Source: Achromobacter marplatensis
GTDB lineage: Bacteria > Pseudomonadota > Gammaproteobacteria > Burkholderiales > Burkholderiaceae_B
NCBI RefSeq assembly: GCF_002209535.1
Contig: NZ_NJIG01000001.1
Coordinates: forward strand, 620,001-684,000
DNA length: 64,000 bases
Reading direction: 5' to 3'
Shown: piece after piece, positions 8,440 through 22,340 of the stretch
How the letters are laid out: the number at the start of each line of letters is the position of its first letter
Numbering within the stretch: the stretch's first letter is position 1
Made by a program: the position numbers and the translations under genes
The notes under the pieces: generated by a model
The model's database searches: none
Told to the model about the DNA's origin: nothing
Seen by the model: the letters and a program-made list of their open reading frames with translations, nothing else

Positions 8440-9348
8440 TCAACCCGCGCCGTGCCGCGTTTCCAGATAACGGTAGATCTCCGTGTTGTCCGCGGCGGCG
8501 GGCAGGGCTTGCAACGCCTGCTGCCAGAGGCCGGTGCACAGCGACAGTTGCGGCGCCGGTACGCCCGACAGTTGTTGCAGGCTGTCCGCGGTGCGCAGGT
8601 CTTTGGCCATCAGCGCCAGGGCGAAACCGCCATTGAAGGTGCGCGGCACGATGAACTGGGCCAGCTTTGTTTCGGTGGCCACGTTGCGGCCGCTGGACGC
8701 GTTCAGCACTTGGGTGAAGATGGCGGGGTCCAGATCCATCCCCTGGGCGATCAGCATCGCTTCGCTGGCCGCCAGCAGGCCGGCCGCGTAGACATAGTTG
8801 TTCAGCGCCTTCATGGCGTGGGCCGAGCCCACCGCACCCGTATGGATCAGCGTGGCCCCCATGCGGGACAGGATCGGCCGCACGCGTTCCAGGTCGTCGG
8901 CCAGACCGCCCGCCATGATCGCCAGCGTGCCGTTGGCGGCTTTGGCGACCGCGCCGGATACCGGGGCGTCGATCAGCGTGATGCCCGCTACCTGCAGCAG
9001 CGGCGCCAGCCGCAGGGTGTCGGCGGGATTGGACGAGCCCATGTCGATCAGGGTGGCCCCGCGCGGCAGCAGGGCCGCCAGGCCGGGCGAATCTTGCCCG
9101 CCCTCAATGACGGCGTTGGTGATCGCGCTATTGGGCAACATCGTGATGACCACCTCGCAGTCGGCAAGGTCGGTCAGGCCGGTGGCCGGCAGCAGCGTGC
9201 GTCCCCAGGCGGGATGCGCCTTCAGGCGATCAAACCGCTGCGGATCGCGGTCGTAGGCGTGGATGCGGAAGGTTTCCAAGCCCGCCAGGTTCTCAAGCAT
9301 CGGCAGGCCCATCATGCCCAGGCCGATGAATCCCAGTTTCAACGTCAT
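8440..9348 (-). CDS. NAD(P)-dependent oxidoreductase, 3-hydroxyisobutyrate dehydrogenase family
   Basis: 302 residues, typical for beta-hydroxyacid dehydrogenases. Nucleotide-binding 'GFIGLGMMG' at residues 6-14, substrate motif 'DAPVSG' at 128-132, and catalytic Lys180 in 'KALNNY'. The enzyme should oxidise a beta-hydroxy acid (or reduce the semialdehyde) in the cytoplasm. As first gene of the oxidoreductase-Bug-DUF1185 unit, it probably acts on the compound captured by the Bug receptor. It is divergent from a LysR regulator gene 126 bases away, the likely controller. The exact substrate (hydroxyisobutyrate, tartronate semialdehyde, L-threonate or other) is not readable. Confidence 0.9.
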   Translation of the reverse strand: MTLKLGFIGLGMMGLPMLENLAGLETFRIHAYDRDPQRFDRLKAHPAWGRTLLPATGLTDLADCEVVITMLPNSAITNAVIEGGQDSPGLAALLPRGATLIDMGSSNPADTLRLAPLLQVAGITLIDAPVSGAVAKAANGTLAIMAGGLADDLERVRPILSRMGATLIHTGAVGSAHAMKALNNYVYAAGLLAASEAMLIAQGMDLDPAIFTQVLNASSGRNVATETKLAQFIVPRTFNGGFALALMAKDLRTADSLQQLSGVPAPQLSLCTGLWQQALQALPAAADNTEIYRYLETRHGAG

Positions 9349-9447
9349 GCAATCCCTTTATCGAAACGACCGGAACGGTGCCCGGCGACGACTCTGGATG
9401 CTACCGATGCGGCGGGATTTCCTCTTATGCTAAGTTGGCCGGGGGAT

Positions 9448-9462
9448 ATAACAATTGATTAT
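9448..9462. promoter_or_regulatory. LysR-type T-N11-A site in the divergent promoter region
   Basis: ATAACAATTGATTAT is nearly palindromic, contains CAATTG at its centre and fits the T-N11-A pattern of LysR regulators. It ends 12 bases before the LysR start codon and lies in the 126-base gap to the divergent oxidoreductase gene. The assignment to this regulator is inferred from position. Confidence 0.45.
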
Positions 9463-9474
9463 CGGAACAGGGCA

Positions 9475-10362
9475 ATGCGGTTCAAACTGAGGCAGATGGA
9501 GGTGTTTCGGGCGGTGATGCTGACCGGATCGATGAACGGGGCGGCCAAGCTGCTGTTCGTGTCGCAGCCGGCGGTCAGCCGGCTGATTGCGCATACCGAG
9601 CAAAGCCTGGGCCTGCAATTGTTCGCCCGAGACAAAGGCAAGCTCACGCCCACGCCCGAGGCGCACCGGCTCTTCGAGGAAGTGGGGCCGCTGTTTGAAG
9701 AGGCGCTGCGCATCGATGAATTTGCGCGGGACCTGGCGGCGCGCCCGGAAGGGGCGCTGACCTTGTGCTCCAGCCCCAGCCTGGGGCTGAACTTCCTGCC
9801 GCCCGTCATGGCGCGATACCTGGAGCGCTATCCGAACGTCCGGCTGAAGTACCACACGACGCTGCTGGCGGACATGGGGCACGAGCTCTTGGGACGCAAG
9901 GCCGAACTGGCCGTGTCGGTACTGCCCATCGACCACCCCAATCTGATCGTCGAACCGTTCGCCACAGGCCAAATGGTCTGCATCCTGCCCACGGGCCATC
10001 CGCTGGCAGCCCAAGCGGAGGTTGGACTGGCCGAACTGGCCGCGTATCGCCTGGTGCTATACAGCCGCAACATCCCGTTCGGCCAATTGGTGGCGGCGGC
10101 GTTTCAGCGGGCCGGCGTGGCCTGGACCGCGTCGGTTGACATCGTCCGAGCCGAGCTGGCTTGCGCGCTGGTGCGGGCGGGCGCCGGGGTGGCGATCGTG
10201 GACCAGTTCTCGGTCGGGCAAGACGGTTGGCCCGGGCTGGTCGTGCGGCCGCTGCGCGAATCGATTCCGCTGGCGTTGAGCCTGGTGCGGTCACGATTCG
10301 ATGCGCCCAGCCGCCACGCGCAGCGTTTCGTGCGGGTGTTGAAGGAATACGCGGGAACCTAG
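9475..10362 (+). CDS. LysR family transcriptional regulator
   Basis: 295 residues. The N-terminal winged helix-turn-helix (residues 4-63, 'MNGAAKLLFVSQPAVSRLIAH') is followed by the two-lobed effector domain ('ALTLCSSPSLGLNFLPPVMARY'). The frame stays open far upstream, but the ATG at 9475 starts the canonical 'MRFKLRQMEVFRAV', so the upstream extension is not real. Divergent from the oxidoreductase-Bug-DUF1185 operon, which is its most likely target. The effector is probably the substrate of that pathway; this is inference from layout. Confidence 0.93.
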   Translation: MRFKLRQMEVFRAVMLTGSMNGAAKLLFVSQPAVSRLIAHTEQSLGLQLFARDKGKLTPTPEAHRLFEEVGPLFEEALRIDEFARDLAARPEGALTLCSSPSLGLNFLPPVMARYLERYPNVRLKYHTTLLADMGHELLGRKAELAVSVLPIDHPNLIVEPFATGQMVCILPTGHPLAAQAEVGLAELAAYRLVLYSRNIPFGQLVAAAFQRAGVAWTASVDIVRAELACALVRAGAGVAIVDQFSVGQDGWPGLVVRPLRESIPLALSLVRSRFDAPSRHAQRFVRVLKEYAGT

Positions 10363-10386
10363 GCTGGGTCGCGCGGCCGGGATTGC

Positions 10387-10749
10387 CTAGCTGGCCAGCT
10401 GCCGGCAGAGTTCGGCCGCGTACTCCTGGCCGTTGCGCATCCGCAGGTAGTCCGCATAGCGCTGCCGGTACACCGGGTTAAACGTGTCCAGCCGCTGACG
10501 TCCGCGGAACAGTTCTTCCATGCCGGCGCGTTTCCAGATCATCGTGTCCGCGCGGACCTCAGCCCGGGTCTTCATGCCTTTTTCCTGCATGCTGCGGTAG
10601 CTCGCCAGACGTTCGGGTGAGGCGTCGCAGGTGGCCAATACGGCAGCAGGCGCTGCGTGCGTCGCGGGCGCCAGGGGTTGGCCTTGAGCGGTTGCGCCGA
10701 AAGCGGCAAGCGCCAGCGCCAGAATCAGGGGGCGAGAGATCGTCGTCAT
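10387..10749 (-). CDS. DUF4148 domain-containing small exported protein
   Basis: 120 residues. Signal peptide at residues 1-22 ('RPLILALALAAFGATAQG'). The mature part carries 'MKTRAEVRADTMIWKRAGM', the K-T-R-x-E-V-x-A-D core of DUF4148 (PF13663), a short family common in Burkholderiales and of unknown function. ATG at 10749 is preferred over a GTG three codons earlier because GGTGA precedes it at good spacing. It starts 5 bases after the stop of a second DUF4148 gene. A paralogue by the shared 'RYADYLRMR/RYAEYVRMR' segment, hence a tandem duplication. A role in the metal response is suggested only by location. Confidence 0.82.
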   Translation of the reverse strand: MTTISRPLILALALAAFGATAQGQPLAPATHAAPAAVLATCDASPERLASYRSMQEKGMKTRAEVRADTMIWKRAGMEELFRGRQRLDTFNPVYRQRYADYLRMRNGQEYAAELCRQLAS

Positions 10750-10754
10750 GGCAT

Positions 10755-11147
10755 TCACCGGTTGGGGTTGGCCAGGCCGCGCTCAAGCTCAAGCGCCTCT
10801 TGGTATTCGGGACCCGTGCGCATCCGCACGTACTCGGCATACCGCGTGCGGTAGTCCAGCCCGAACACATCGGGTTCCAATTCGCCACGATGCAGCTCGG
10901 CCAGGCCGGCCTTGGTCCAGAGCCGGAGGTCGGCGCGGACTTCTGCGCGGGTCTTGGATGACGGCTGGTAGACCTGGGCCGGGTAATCCTGTTCGCCGTA
11001 AGTGACGAGGCCTGCGGCTTTGGCCTGCTGCAGCTCGGCGACGACCTGTTCGCGGGTCTTCGGCTCGGCCTGCACGGCGGGGGCCGCGGCAGCGACAGAC
11101 ACGGCAAGGACCAGCAGCATCGAAAGGCGTTGAGTCGGACGGTTCAT
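10755..11147 (-). CDS. DUF4148 domain-containing small exported protein
   Basis: 130 residues with a signal peptide (about 1-27, ending V-Q-A). The mature part has the DUF4148 pattern twice: 'KTREQVVAELQQAKAAGL' and 'KTRAEVRADLRLW'. Its C-terminal half parallels that of the gene directly downstream. It lies 74 bases after the sensor kinase stop on the same strand, so it may be the fourth gene of a DUF4148-regulator-kinase-DUF4148-DUF4148 unit. Function unknown; exported, likely periplasmic. Confidence 0.85.
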   Translation of the reverse strand: MNRPTQRLSMLLVLAVSVAAAAPAVQAEPKTREQVVAELQQAKAAGLVTYGEQDYPAQVYQPSSKTRAEVRADLRLWTKAGLAELHRGELEPDVFGLDYRTRYAEYVRMRTGPEYQEALELERGLANPNR

Positions 11148-11221
11148 TGTTTCTCCATGGAACGAGTTGGGCGTACCAACAAGTCTATGGAGGGGCCCCC
11201 GACAGGAAGCGGACCGGCAGA

Positions 11222-12595
11222 TTAGTTTTCTGTAATGTCGTGCGCGGCGTCGCCGGCCGGCGGCGTCGACACGGTGAAGCCGATGACGGTCGTCCGTCCT
11301 TCGGACCGCACGAAGCTGCTTCCGCCGTGCATGCGGGCGATGGCGGCCACGATGGCCAGGCCCAGCCCGTGATGGTCGCCGTCGAACCCCCGGGCCTCGT
11401 CCGTGCGGTAGAAGCGGTGGAACAGGCGCGGCAGATGCTCCGGCGGTATGGGTTCGCCGGCATTGCGTACGGCGATCTGCGCTTCGCGCGCACCGCGTTG
11501 GGAGACGCTGATGTCGATCACGCTGCCCTGGTCGGCATAGCGGACTGCATTCGACACCAGGTTCGACACGGCCCGCTGGAACAGCCGGCGGTCGATGGCG
11601 GCGGTGGCCCCACCCAGGACGCGAATCTGCAGCCCGGCCTCCAGGGCTTCCGCCTCGTGGTACTGACCGACTTCCTCGACCACGCCGGCCAGATCGCCCT
11701 CCCAGGTGGCGCGAGCCTGCGCGCCCCGGTCGGCTTGCGACAGGAACAGCATGTCGTTGACGATGCTGGACAGCCGGTGCAGTTCCTCCAGGTTGGACCC
11801 CAGGATCTCGCGCAGGGCGTCCTGAGACGGACGGGTCTTCAGCGCCAGTTCCGTTTCGCCGATCAGGGTAGCCAGCGGCGTGCGCATTTCGTGCGCCACG
11901 TCGGCATTGAAGCCTTCCATCTGGACGTAGGCGCGCTCAAGCCGTTGCAGCACCGCATTGAACTGGCGCACCAGCGGGCGGACTTCGTCGGCCTGGCCGC
12001 TTTCGTCCAGCCGTTCGCCGATGCGGTCGGGCGACAACTGGGCGGCTTGGGTGGCCAGGGCATCCAAGGGCGCCAGCCCCCGACGGACCAGCATCGTGGC
12101 GACCTTGGCGGCCACGATGGCGCCGACCAGTGCGCAGCCGAACAGGGTCCAGGCCAGGGCGCGGCGCAACCGGATGTCTGGCGTGATGTCCAGCACCAGT
12201 TCCGCGCTCATGGAATCGCCCGGGGTGCTGGGGTGGGGCAGCGAAAAGGTGATGCGGCGGTCGTGGTCGACGTCGTTGTCGCGGCTGATCGGGCTGCCGT
12301 AGGCGACTTTCTCGCCGTCGATCTCCAGTTCCAGCGAGAAGTCCGGACGTCCGTAAAAGAAGTCGTCAAGCTTGTGGCGCAATCGGGTCGAGTCGCCGTT
12401 GCCGCGGTTCTCGTCGACCAGGTGGCGGATGACTTCGACCTTCTGCTGAAGCAGGGCGTCCTGGCGATAGCTCAGGTTGAGGTTGGTGGCGTAATAGACC
12501 GCGATGCACACCAGGCCCAACGCAAGGAAAGTCTGGATGGCGAGCCAGCGCGACAGCCAGCGGCGCAGCGAGCGGGGGCGGCGAACGGCGGGCAT
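11222..12595 (-). CDS. heavy-metal-type sensor histidine kinase
   Basis: 457 residues, inner membrane. TM1 is about residues 17-37, followed by a periplasmic sensor loop of about 110 residues (38-147), TM2 about 148-170, a HAMP segment, the dimerisation domain with phospho-acceptor His235 in 'ADVAHEMRTPLATL', and an ATPase domain with 'NLVSNAVRYAD' (N box) and 'GLGLAIVAAIARMHGG' (G2 box). The layout fits the CusS/IrlS/CzcS group that senses periplasmic metal. The start codon overlaps the regulator's stop by one base (TGATG), so the pair is translationally coupled. It is divergent from the czc-like efflux operon, the expected target. Confidence 0.92.
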   Translation of the reverse strand: MPAVRRPRSLRRWLSRWLAIQTFLALGLVCIAVYYATNLNLSYRQDALLQQKVEVIRHLVDENRGNGDSTRLRHKLDDFFYGRPDFSLELEIDGEKVAYGSPISRDNDVDHDRRITFSLPHPSTPGDSMSAELVLDITPDIRLRRALAWTLFGCALVGAIVAAKVATMLVRRGLAPLDALATQAAQLSPDRIGERLDESGQADEVRPLVRQFNAVLQRLERAYVQMEGFNADVAHEMRTPLATLIGETELALKTRPSQDALREILGSNLEELHRLSSIVNDMLFLSQADRGAQARATWEGDLAGVVEEVGQYHEAEALEAGLQIRVLGGATAAIDRRLFQRAVSNLVSNAVRYADQGSVIDISVSQRGAREAQIAVRNAGEPIPPEHLPRLFHRFYRTDEARGFDGDHHGLGLAIVAAIARMHGGSSFVRSEGRTTVIGFTVSTPPAGDAAHDITEN

Positions 12596-13284
12596 CAGTC
12601 TTCGCGGACCTCAAGCACATAACCCATGCCGCGCACGGTGTGCACCAGCTTTCTCTCGAACGGGTCGTCGATTTTGCCGCGCAGCCGTCGCACCGCGACT
12701 TCGACCACGTTGGTGTTGCTGTTGAAATTGATGTCCCACACCTGTTCTGCCAGTTCCAGGCGCGACAGGACTTCGCCCTGTTTGCGCATCAGCAGCGCCA
12801 ACAAAGTGAATTCCTTGGCGGTCAGGTCCAGGCGCACGCCATCGCGGCTGGCGCGGCGGCGCAGCAGGTCCAGCTCCAGCCCGTCGACCCGCAACAGGTT
12901 CTGGCTCCGAGTCTCCGTATGCTGATGCCCGCTGCGTCTGCCCAGCGCCAGCACGCGGGCCAGCAATTCAGACAGCGCAAAGGGTTTGACCAGATAGTCG
13001 TCGGCGCCGTCGCGCAACCCCTTGACCCGGTCTTCGATCTTGTCCCGCGCGGTCAGCATCAGGACGGGCGTGCGGGAGAAGGCCCGGATGTCGCGCAGGA
13101 CGGAAAACCCGTCCATGCCGGGCAGCATCACATCCAGCAGAATCAGGTCATACAGGCCTTCGCGGGCCAGATGCAGGCCGTTGACGCCGTCGTGCGCCAC
13201 ATCGACCACGTAGTTGTGTTCGGTCAGTGCCCGCCGCAGATATTCGGCCAGCTTTTTCTCGTCTTCGATTACCAGGACTTTCAT
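12595..13284 (-). CDS. heavy-metal response regulator, OmpR/CusR-CzcR type
   Basis: 229 residues. Receiver domain 1-115 with acidic E7-D8, phospho-acceptor Asp51 ('LLDVMLPGMDGF'), T79-like 'LTARD' and Lys in 'LVKPFALSELL'; C-terminal winged helix about 130-225 ('TAKEFTLLALLMRKQGEVLSR', 'VVEVAVRRLRGKID', 'TVRGMGYVLE'). 'NSNTNVVEVAVRRLR' is typical of the CusR/CopR/IrlR metal subgroup. The ATG at 13284 starts the canonical 'MKVLVIEDE'; longer in-frame starts are not supported. Transcribed with the kinase, and probably activates the divergent czc-like operon through sites in 13813-14078. Confidence 0.93.
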   Translation of the reverse strand: MKVLVIEDEKKLAEYLRRALTEHNYVVDVAHDGVNGLHLAREGLYDLILLDVMLPGMDGFSVLRDIRAFSRTPVLMLTARDKIEDRVKGLRDGADDYLVKPFALSELLARVLALGRRSGHQHTETRSQNLLRVDGLELDLLRRRASRDGVRLDLTAKEFTLLALLMRKQGEVLSRLELAEQVWDINFNSNTNVVEVAVRRLRGKIDDPFERKLVHTVRGMGYVLEVRED

Positions 13285-13473
13285 GGGGGCCAGGAAGAGG
13301 GGGGCATGGGCGGCAGCGCCATGCCGCCATGGCCCGGCGGCCGGGGCCGGCGGGCGATCGGCGCGCATGGGGCGTCCGTGCCGATTTTACGGCGCATTCG
13401 GGTGGGAAGAGCGGGCGGCGGCCGCCGGGTCAGCGGCCGCGCCGAAGGCACGGCGTTTCAGGCCTGGCGGGAA

Positions 13474-13812
13474 TCAGCCCGGCGTATAGATGTCCGCCAG
13501 GCGGGCGCGCTCGGCAGGCGTGACGGCTTCGACCTCGGCCAGCGCGTCGGCGCGGGTGCGCGAGGTGGCCTGCTTGGCCCAGGCGGGCTTGGGCAGGTTG
13601 CGATAGGTCAGGAACCATTGGCGCTTGTCGGCTTTCGCCTCGGCCAGCTCGGCCTCGACCTGATCACGGGATTTGCCGTTGGCCGCGTGTTCGGGGGCGA
13701 TGGCGTAGCCGATCTCGGTGTCCGTCTGGTGCCAGACATTGTTGGCGCTGGCCAGAGCGGGCACGCTGATCAGGGCGGTCAAAGCGAGGGTGGCGGCGAT
13801 ACGGGTCTTCAT
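13474..13812 (-). CDS. DUF4148 domain-containing small exported protein
   Basis: 112 residues. Signal peptide about residues 1-24 ('MKTRIAATLALTALISVPALASA'). The mature protein contains 'GKSRDQVEAELAEAKADKRQW' and 'SRTRADALAEVEAV', the repeated R-x-x-V/A-x-A-E pattern of DUF4148. GAGGAG about 8 bases before the ATG at 13812 gives a strong start. It is the gene nearest the metal-operon promoter on the minus strand and precedes the response regulator with a 189-base gap that contains GC-rich hairpins. Third member of the family in this locus, and divergent from the first two in sequence. Confidence 0.82.
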   Translation of the reverse strand: MKTRIAATLALTALISVPALASANNVWHQTDTEIGYAIAPEHAANGKSRDQVEAELAEAKADKRQWFLTYRNLPKPAWAKQATSRTRADALAEVEAVTPAERARLADIYTPG

Positions 13813-14078
13813 CAGGAATCTCCTCGATGCGTGTGTCGGACTGGCGGCGGTTGCCTGGCCAGCGCCTACACGCTGTTTGTGAAACGGTGGAGACACTTTA
13901 CGAATTCAAGTTCGTCAATTCGCAAACACCCTGATTACGAATTCGTAATGCCGCGAACCTTACAGAAATGTCATGTAGCGGTCGAGATTTTGACGAGGGC
14001 GCCTGGATACAGTGCCGGCACACCCATCCTCTTGATCCCCGCCTGGCATCGCCGCAGGCTGTCTCCGTTGGTTGACCC
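13813..14078. promoter_or_regulatory. Divergent control region between DUF4148 gene and czc-like operon
   Basis: The 266-base gap drives genes in both directions and dips in GC around 13895-13995. It holds a perfect 16-base palindrome ATTACGAATTCGTAAT at 13934-13949, a partial copy TTACGAATTC at 13898-13907 (37 bases before the matching part), and CTTACAGAAATGTCATGTAG at 13959-13978, whose TACA and TGTA ends are symmetric as in sites of OmpR-type metal regulators. Binding by the adjacent response regulator is inferred. Confidence 0.5.
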
Positions 14079-15293
14079 ATGCGTTTATCCGTCTTACCGC
14101 TTGCCGTCGCGGCCTTGGCCGCGGCGTTCGCCTTGCCTGCCCGCACCGAGGCACAGCCATTGACCCTGGAACGCGCCATGTCCGCCGCGTTCGACAACAA
14201 CCCGGGCTTTGCCGCCGCACGCAACGAGGCCGCGGCCAGCGAGGGGCAACTGACGCAGGCCGACGTGCTGCCCAACCCGTCGCTGGAGGTCAGCGTGGAC
14301 GACACCCAGAAGGCCACGCGCACCACGACCACGATGCTGAGCGTGCCGATCGAAACCGGCGGCAAGCGCGGCGCGCGCATCAAGGCGGCCGGCCTGTCGC
14401 GGGATATCGCGCAGCGCGACCTGTCGGCCGCGCGCGCCGGCCTGCGGTCCGCGGTGATTGCCGCATTCTTCGAAGCGGCCGTGGCGCAGGAGGCCGTGCG
14501 CGTCGCCCGCGGCAACGCGGATATTGCCAATAGCGCATTGCGCCTGGCCGATCGGCGCGTGGCGGCAGGCAAGGCGCCGCCGCTGGAAAGCAGCAAGGCC
14601 CAGGTGGAGCTGGCCAATGCGCGCATCGAGGCCCGCACGGCAGACGCGGCGCTGGAAGCCGCCCGACGCAAGCTGGGCTTGCTATGGGGCAACGCCCAGC
14701 CCGACTTCGACAGCGTCGACGGCAATCTGGACGCCTTGCCTCAGCGCGGTTCGCTCGACGAACTGAGCGCGGCCCTGGGCGATGCGCCGTTGATGCAAGG
14801 CGGCCGGCTGGCCGTGGACCTGGGCCGTGCGCAGTTGGAAGTCGAAAAGAGCAAGCGCTATCCGGACATCACGTTGAGCGCGGGCGTGGCGCGTGACAAC
14901 GAGGCCGGCCGCAACAAGGCCCAACTGGGCGTATCGATTCCGCTGCCGCTGTTCGACCGGAACCAGGGCAACGTCTATGCGGCCACGATGCAGGCCTACA
15001 AAGCGCAAGACACCTATCGCGAACTGGCGGCGCGCCTGACGGGCGACTTGCTGCAGGCCGTGTCGCAGTTCGACCTGGCGGTGGGATCGGCCCGCGAGTA
15101 CCGGGGCGCCGTGCTGCCGGGCGCGGCCCAGGCCTATGACGCCGCACGCAAAGGATTCGAAGCCGGCAAGTTCGGCTTCCTGGAGGTGCTGGACGCCCAG
15201 CGCACGCTGTCCCAGGGAAACATCGCCTACCTGACGGCGCTGGCTTCGGCCTACCAGGCCTCCGCGGAAATCGACCGCATTCTTGGACGTTGA
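14079..15293 (+). CDS. czcC: CzcC/CusC-like outer membrane efflux protein (TolC family)
   Basis: 404 residues. Signal peptide about 1-25, then two OEP repeats of the TolC fold ('LTLERAMSAAFDNNPGFAAARNEAAASEG' and the second around 'IPLPLFDRNQGNVYAA'). It forms the outer-membrane channel of a tripartite metal exporter with the next two products. The conserved 'PLFDRNQG' and 'AYDAARKGFEAGKFGFLEVLDAQ' segments are typical of CzcC-like members. First gene of the operon, start at 14079. The next frame opens at or just after its stop. The symbol follows from the Czc-like pump gene downstream; the metal range is untested. Confidence 0.85.
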   Translation: MRLSVLPLAVAALAAAFALPARTEAQPLTLERAMSAAFDNNPGFAAARNEAAASEGQLTQADVLPNPSLEVSVDDTQKATRTTTTMLSVPIETGGKRGARIKAAGLSRDIAQRDLSAARAGLRSAVIAAFFEAAVAQEAVRVARGNADIANSALRLADRRVAAGKAPPLESSKAQVELANARIEARTADAALEAARRKLGLLWGNAQPDFDSVDGNLDALPQRGSLDELSAALGDAPLMQGGRLAVDLGRAQLEVEKSKRYPDITLSAGVARDNEAGRNKAQLGVSIPLPLFDRNQGNVYAATMQAYKAQDTYRELAARLTGDLLQAVSQFDLAVGSAREYRGAVLPGAAQAYDAARKGFEAGKFGFLEVLDAQRTLSQGNIAYLTALASAYQASAEIDRILGR

Positions 15294-15307
15294 AAAGAAC
15301 CCTACCC

Positions 15308-20701
<5,394 letters not shown>

Positions 20702-20718
<17 letters not shown>

Positions 20719-22165
20719 AGCCGTTCTTGCCGGCCTGGGCGTCATCCTGGGCATCCGATTGGCGGCCATGGCGGTGATGCCCTTCGCAGATACGTCGGAA
20801 CCCCGCTACGCCGAGATCGCCCGAATCATGGCGGCATCCGGAGACTGGATCACGCCCTGGTTCGCGCCGGGCGAACCCTTCTGGGGCAAGCCGCCTTTGG
20901 CCTTCTGGGCCCAGGCCGCCTCCGGCGCCTGGTTCGGAATGAGCGAGATGAGCCTGCGCCTGCCGTCGTGGCTGGCGATGCTGGGCATGTTGGCAATCTT
21001 GCATGAACTGGGCCGGCGCCTGTTTTCGCTTGGAGCTGCCAGATGGGCAGTGCTGGTGTTCAGCACCATGCTGCTGCCGTTGGTCGCGGCGGGTGCGGTG
21101 CTGACCGACCCGTTCCTGGCGCTGGGCATCACGCTGAGCATGGCGTCGTTCCTCCTGGCGCCCGAAGCTTCGTCATGGTTCTGGCGCTATGGACTGTTCA
21201 TCGGGCTGGCCATCGGATTGCTGTCCAAAGGACCGTTGACGCTTGTCTTGATGACGGGCGCGATCCTGCCGTGGCTGCTCTGGCACGGCAATGCGCGCCG
21301 GTATCTGCGCGCATTGCCGTGGGTCAGCGGAACCGCCTTGACGCTAGCGTTGACGCTGCCGTGGTATCTGCTTGCGGAGTGGAAGACGCCTGGGTTCCTG
21401 GAATATTTCATCGTGGGCGAACACGTGTTGCGTTTCATTGACCCGGGCTGGACGGGCGACCGTTACGGCTCCGCGCACAGCCGGCCGTATGGCGCGATCT
21501 GGCTGGATTGGGTGTTGGCGACGCTGCCCTGGAGCCCGCTGGGCTTGTGGCTGCTGCTACGTGAGCGGCGCGGCGAGTTCGTAGCGCGGATTCGGATGTT
21601 CGGCCGTTCGCCCACGGCGTCCTATCTGTTCGCATGGGCAGTTGCCACGCCCGCGTTCTTCACCTTGTCGGGCAACATTCTCTGGACTTATGTGCTGCCC
21701 GCGCTGCCGCCGGTGGCGCTGGGCATTGGCGTGAGCCTTAGCCGGCTGAACTCGGTTCTGCCGCGCCGGGTCGCCGTGGGATGCCTGATGCTGGTGCCCA
21801 CGGCGGCGGTGGTGTTGGGCACCTTGTCCGTCGTGCAGCCCAACCGCTTCAAGACGGAAAAACAGTTGATCGCCCGCGCCGAGGCCGAGATGCAGGCGGG
21901 GGAACGGCTTTATTTCGTCGACAGCCGGCCGTTTTCGGCCCGCTTCTATTCGCAAGGCAACGCCGGCATCGTGCCGCGGGAAAGCGTGCGCGACGTGTTG
22001 CCGCAGCAAGGCGGCCGGGTATTGCTGGCGGTCGAGAAGGGCGATCTGGCGGACATTCGCGACCGCATTCCGGGCGTGATTGCTCCGCTTTACAGCAGCC
22101 GACGGTACGTCCTGCTGAGCGTTTCCAACGGGGAAAAACGTTCACATAACAACGATTTGCGTTAA
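20702..22165 (+). CDS. ArnT-like lipid-linked glycosyltransferase (GT39)
   Basis: 487 residues with about 11-12 membrane segments. The first periplasmic loop reads 'DTSEPRYAEIARIM' (residues 30-43), the acidic motif that holds the catalytic Asp in ArnT and protein O-mannosyltransferases, followed by 'GEPFWGKPPLAFW'. Expected to move a sugar from undecaprenyl phosphate to lipid A or another periplasmic acceptor, which usually lowers surface negative charge and affects polymyxin and metal binding. ATG at 20702 overlaps the GT2 gene by 17 bases; a TTG at 20687 is less likely. Somewhat shorter than ArnT of enterobacteria (about 550). Acceptor and sugar unproven. Confidence 0.87.
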
Positions 22166-22188
22166 CTTGGCAACCATTTTGGCGCCTA

Positions 22189-22247
22189 TTTACTTGCAAA
22201 TGGATCCTATTTATACTCCCGCCCGGAGTCGGCCCCCGATGGTCCGG
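22189..22247 (+). promoter_or_regulatory. Sigma-70-like promoter and leader hairpin before the TonB receptor gene
   Basis: TTTACT at 22189-22194 and TATACT at 22212-22217 are 17 bases apart, a good sigma-70 match. Just after the expected start of transcription, CCGGA (22223-22227) pairs with TCCGG (22243-22247) and TCGG pairs with CCGA inside it, giving a hairpin at the 5' end of the message. A convincing Fur box is not seen. Confidence 0.5.
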
Positions 22248-22340
22248 CTTTCGCGTCATTGACTCTTGCTGCTCCTAGGTCGCACTGAGGATGACCGCCA
22301 ATCATGGTGACGCCTCAAACGGCGCTTGGAGAAGAGCAAG

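Noticed and set aside
22194-22214. Possible Fur box before the TonB receptor gene
   Set aside because: The best alignment to the 19-base Fur consensus matches only about eight positions, near chance for an AT-rich promoter.
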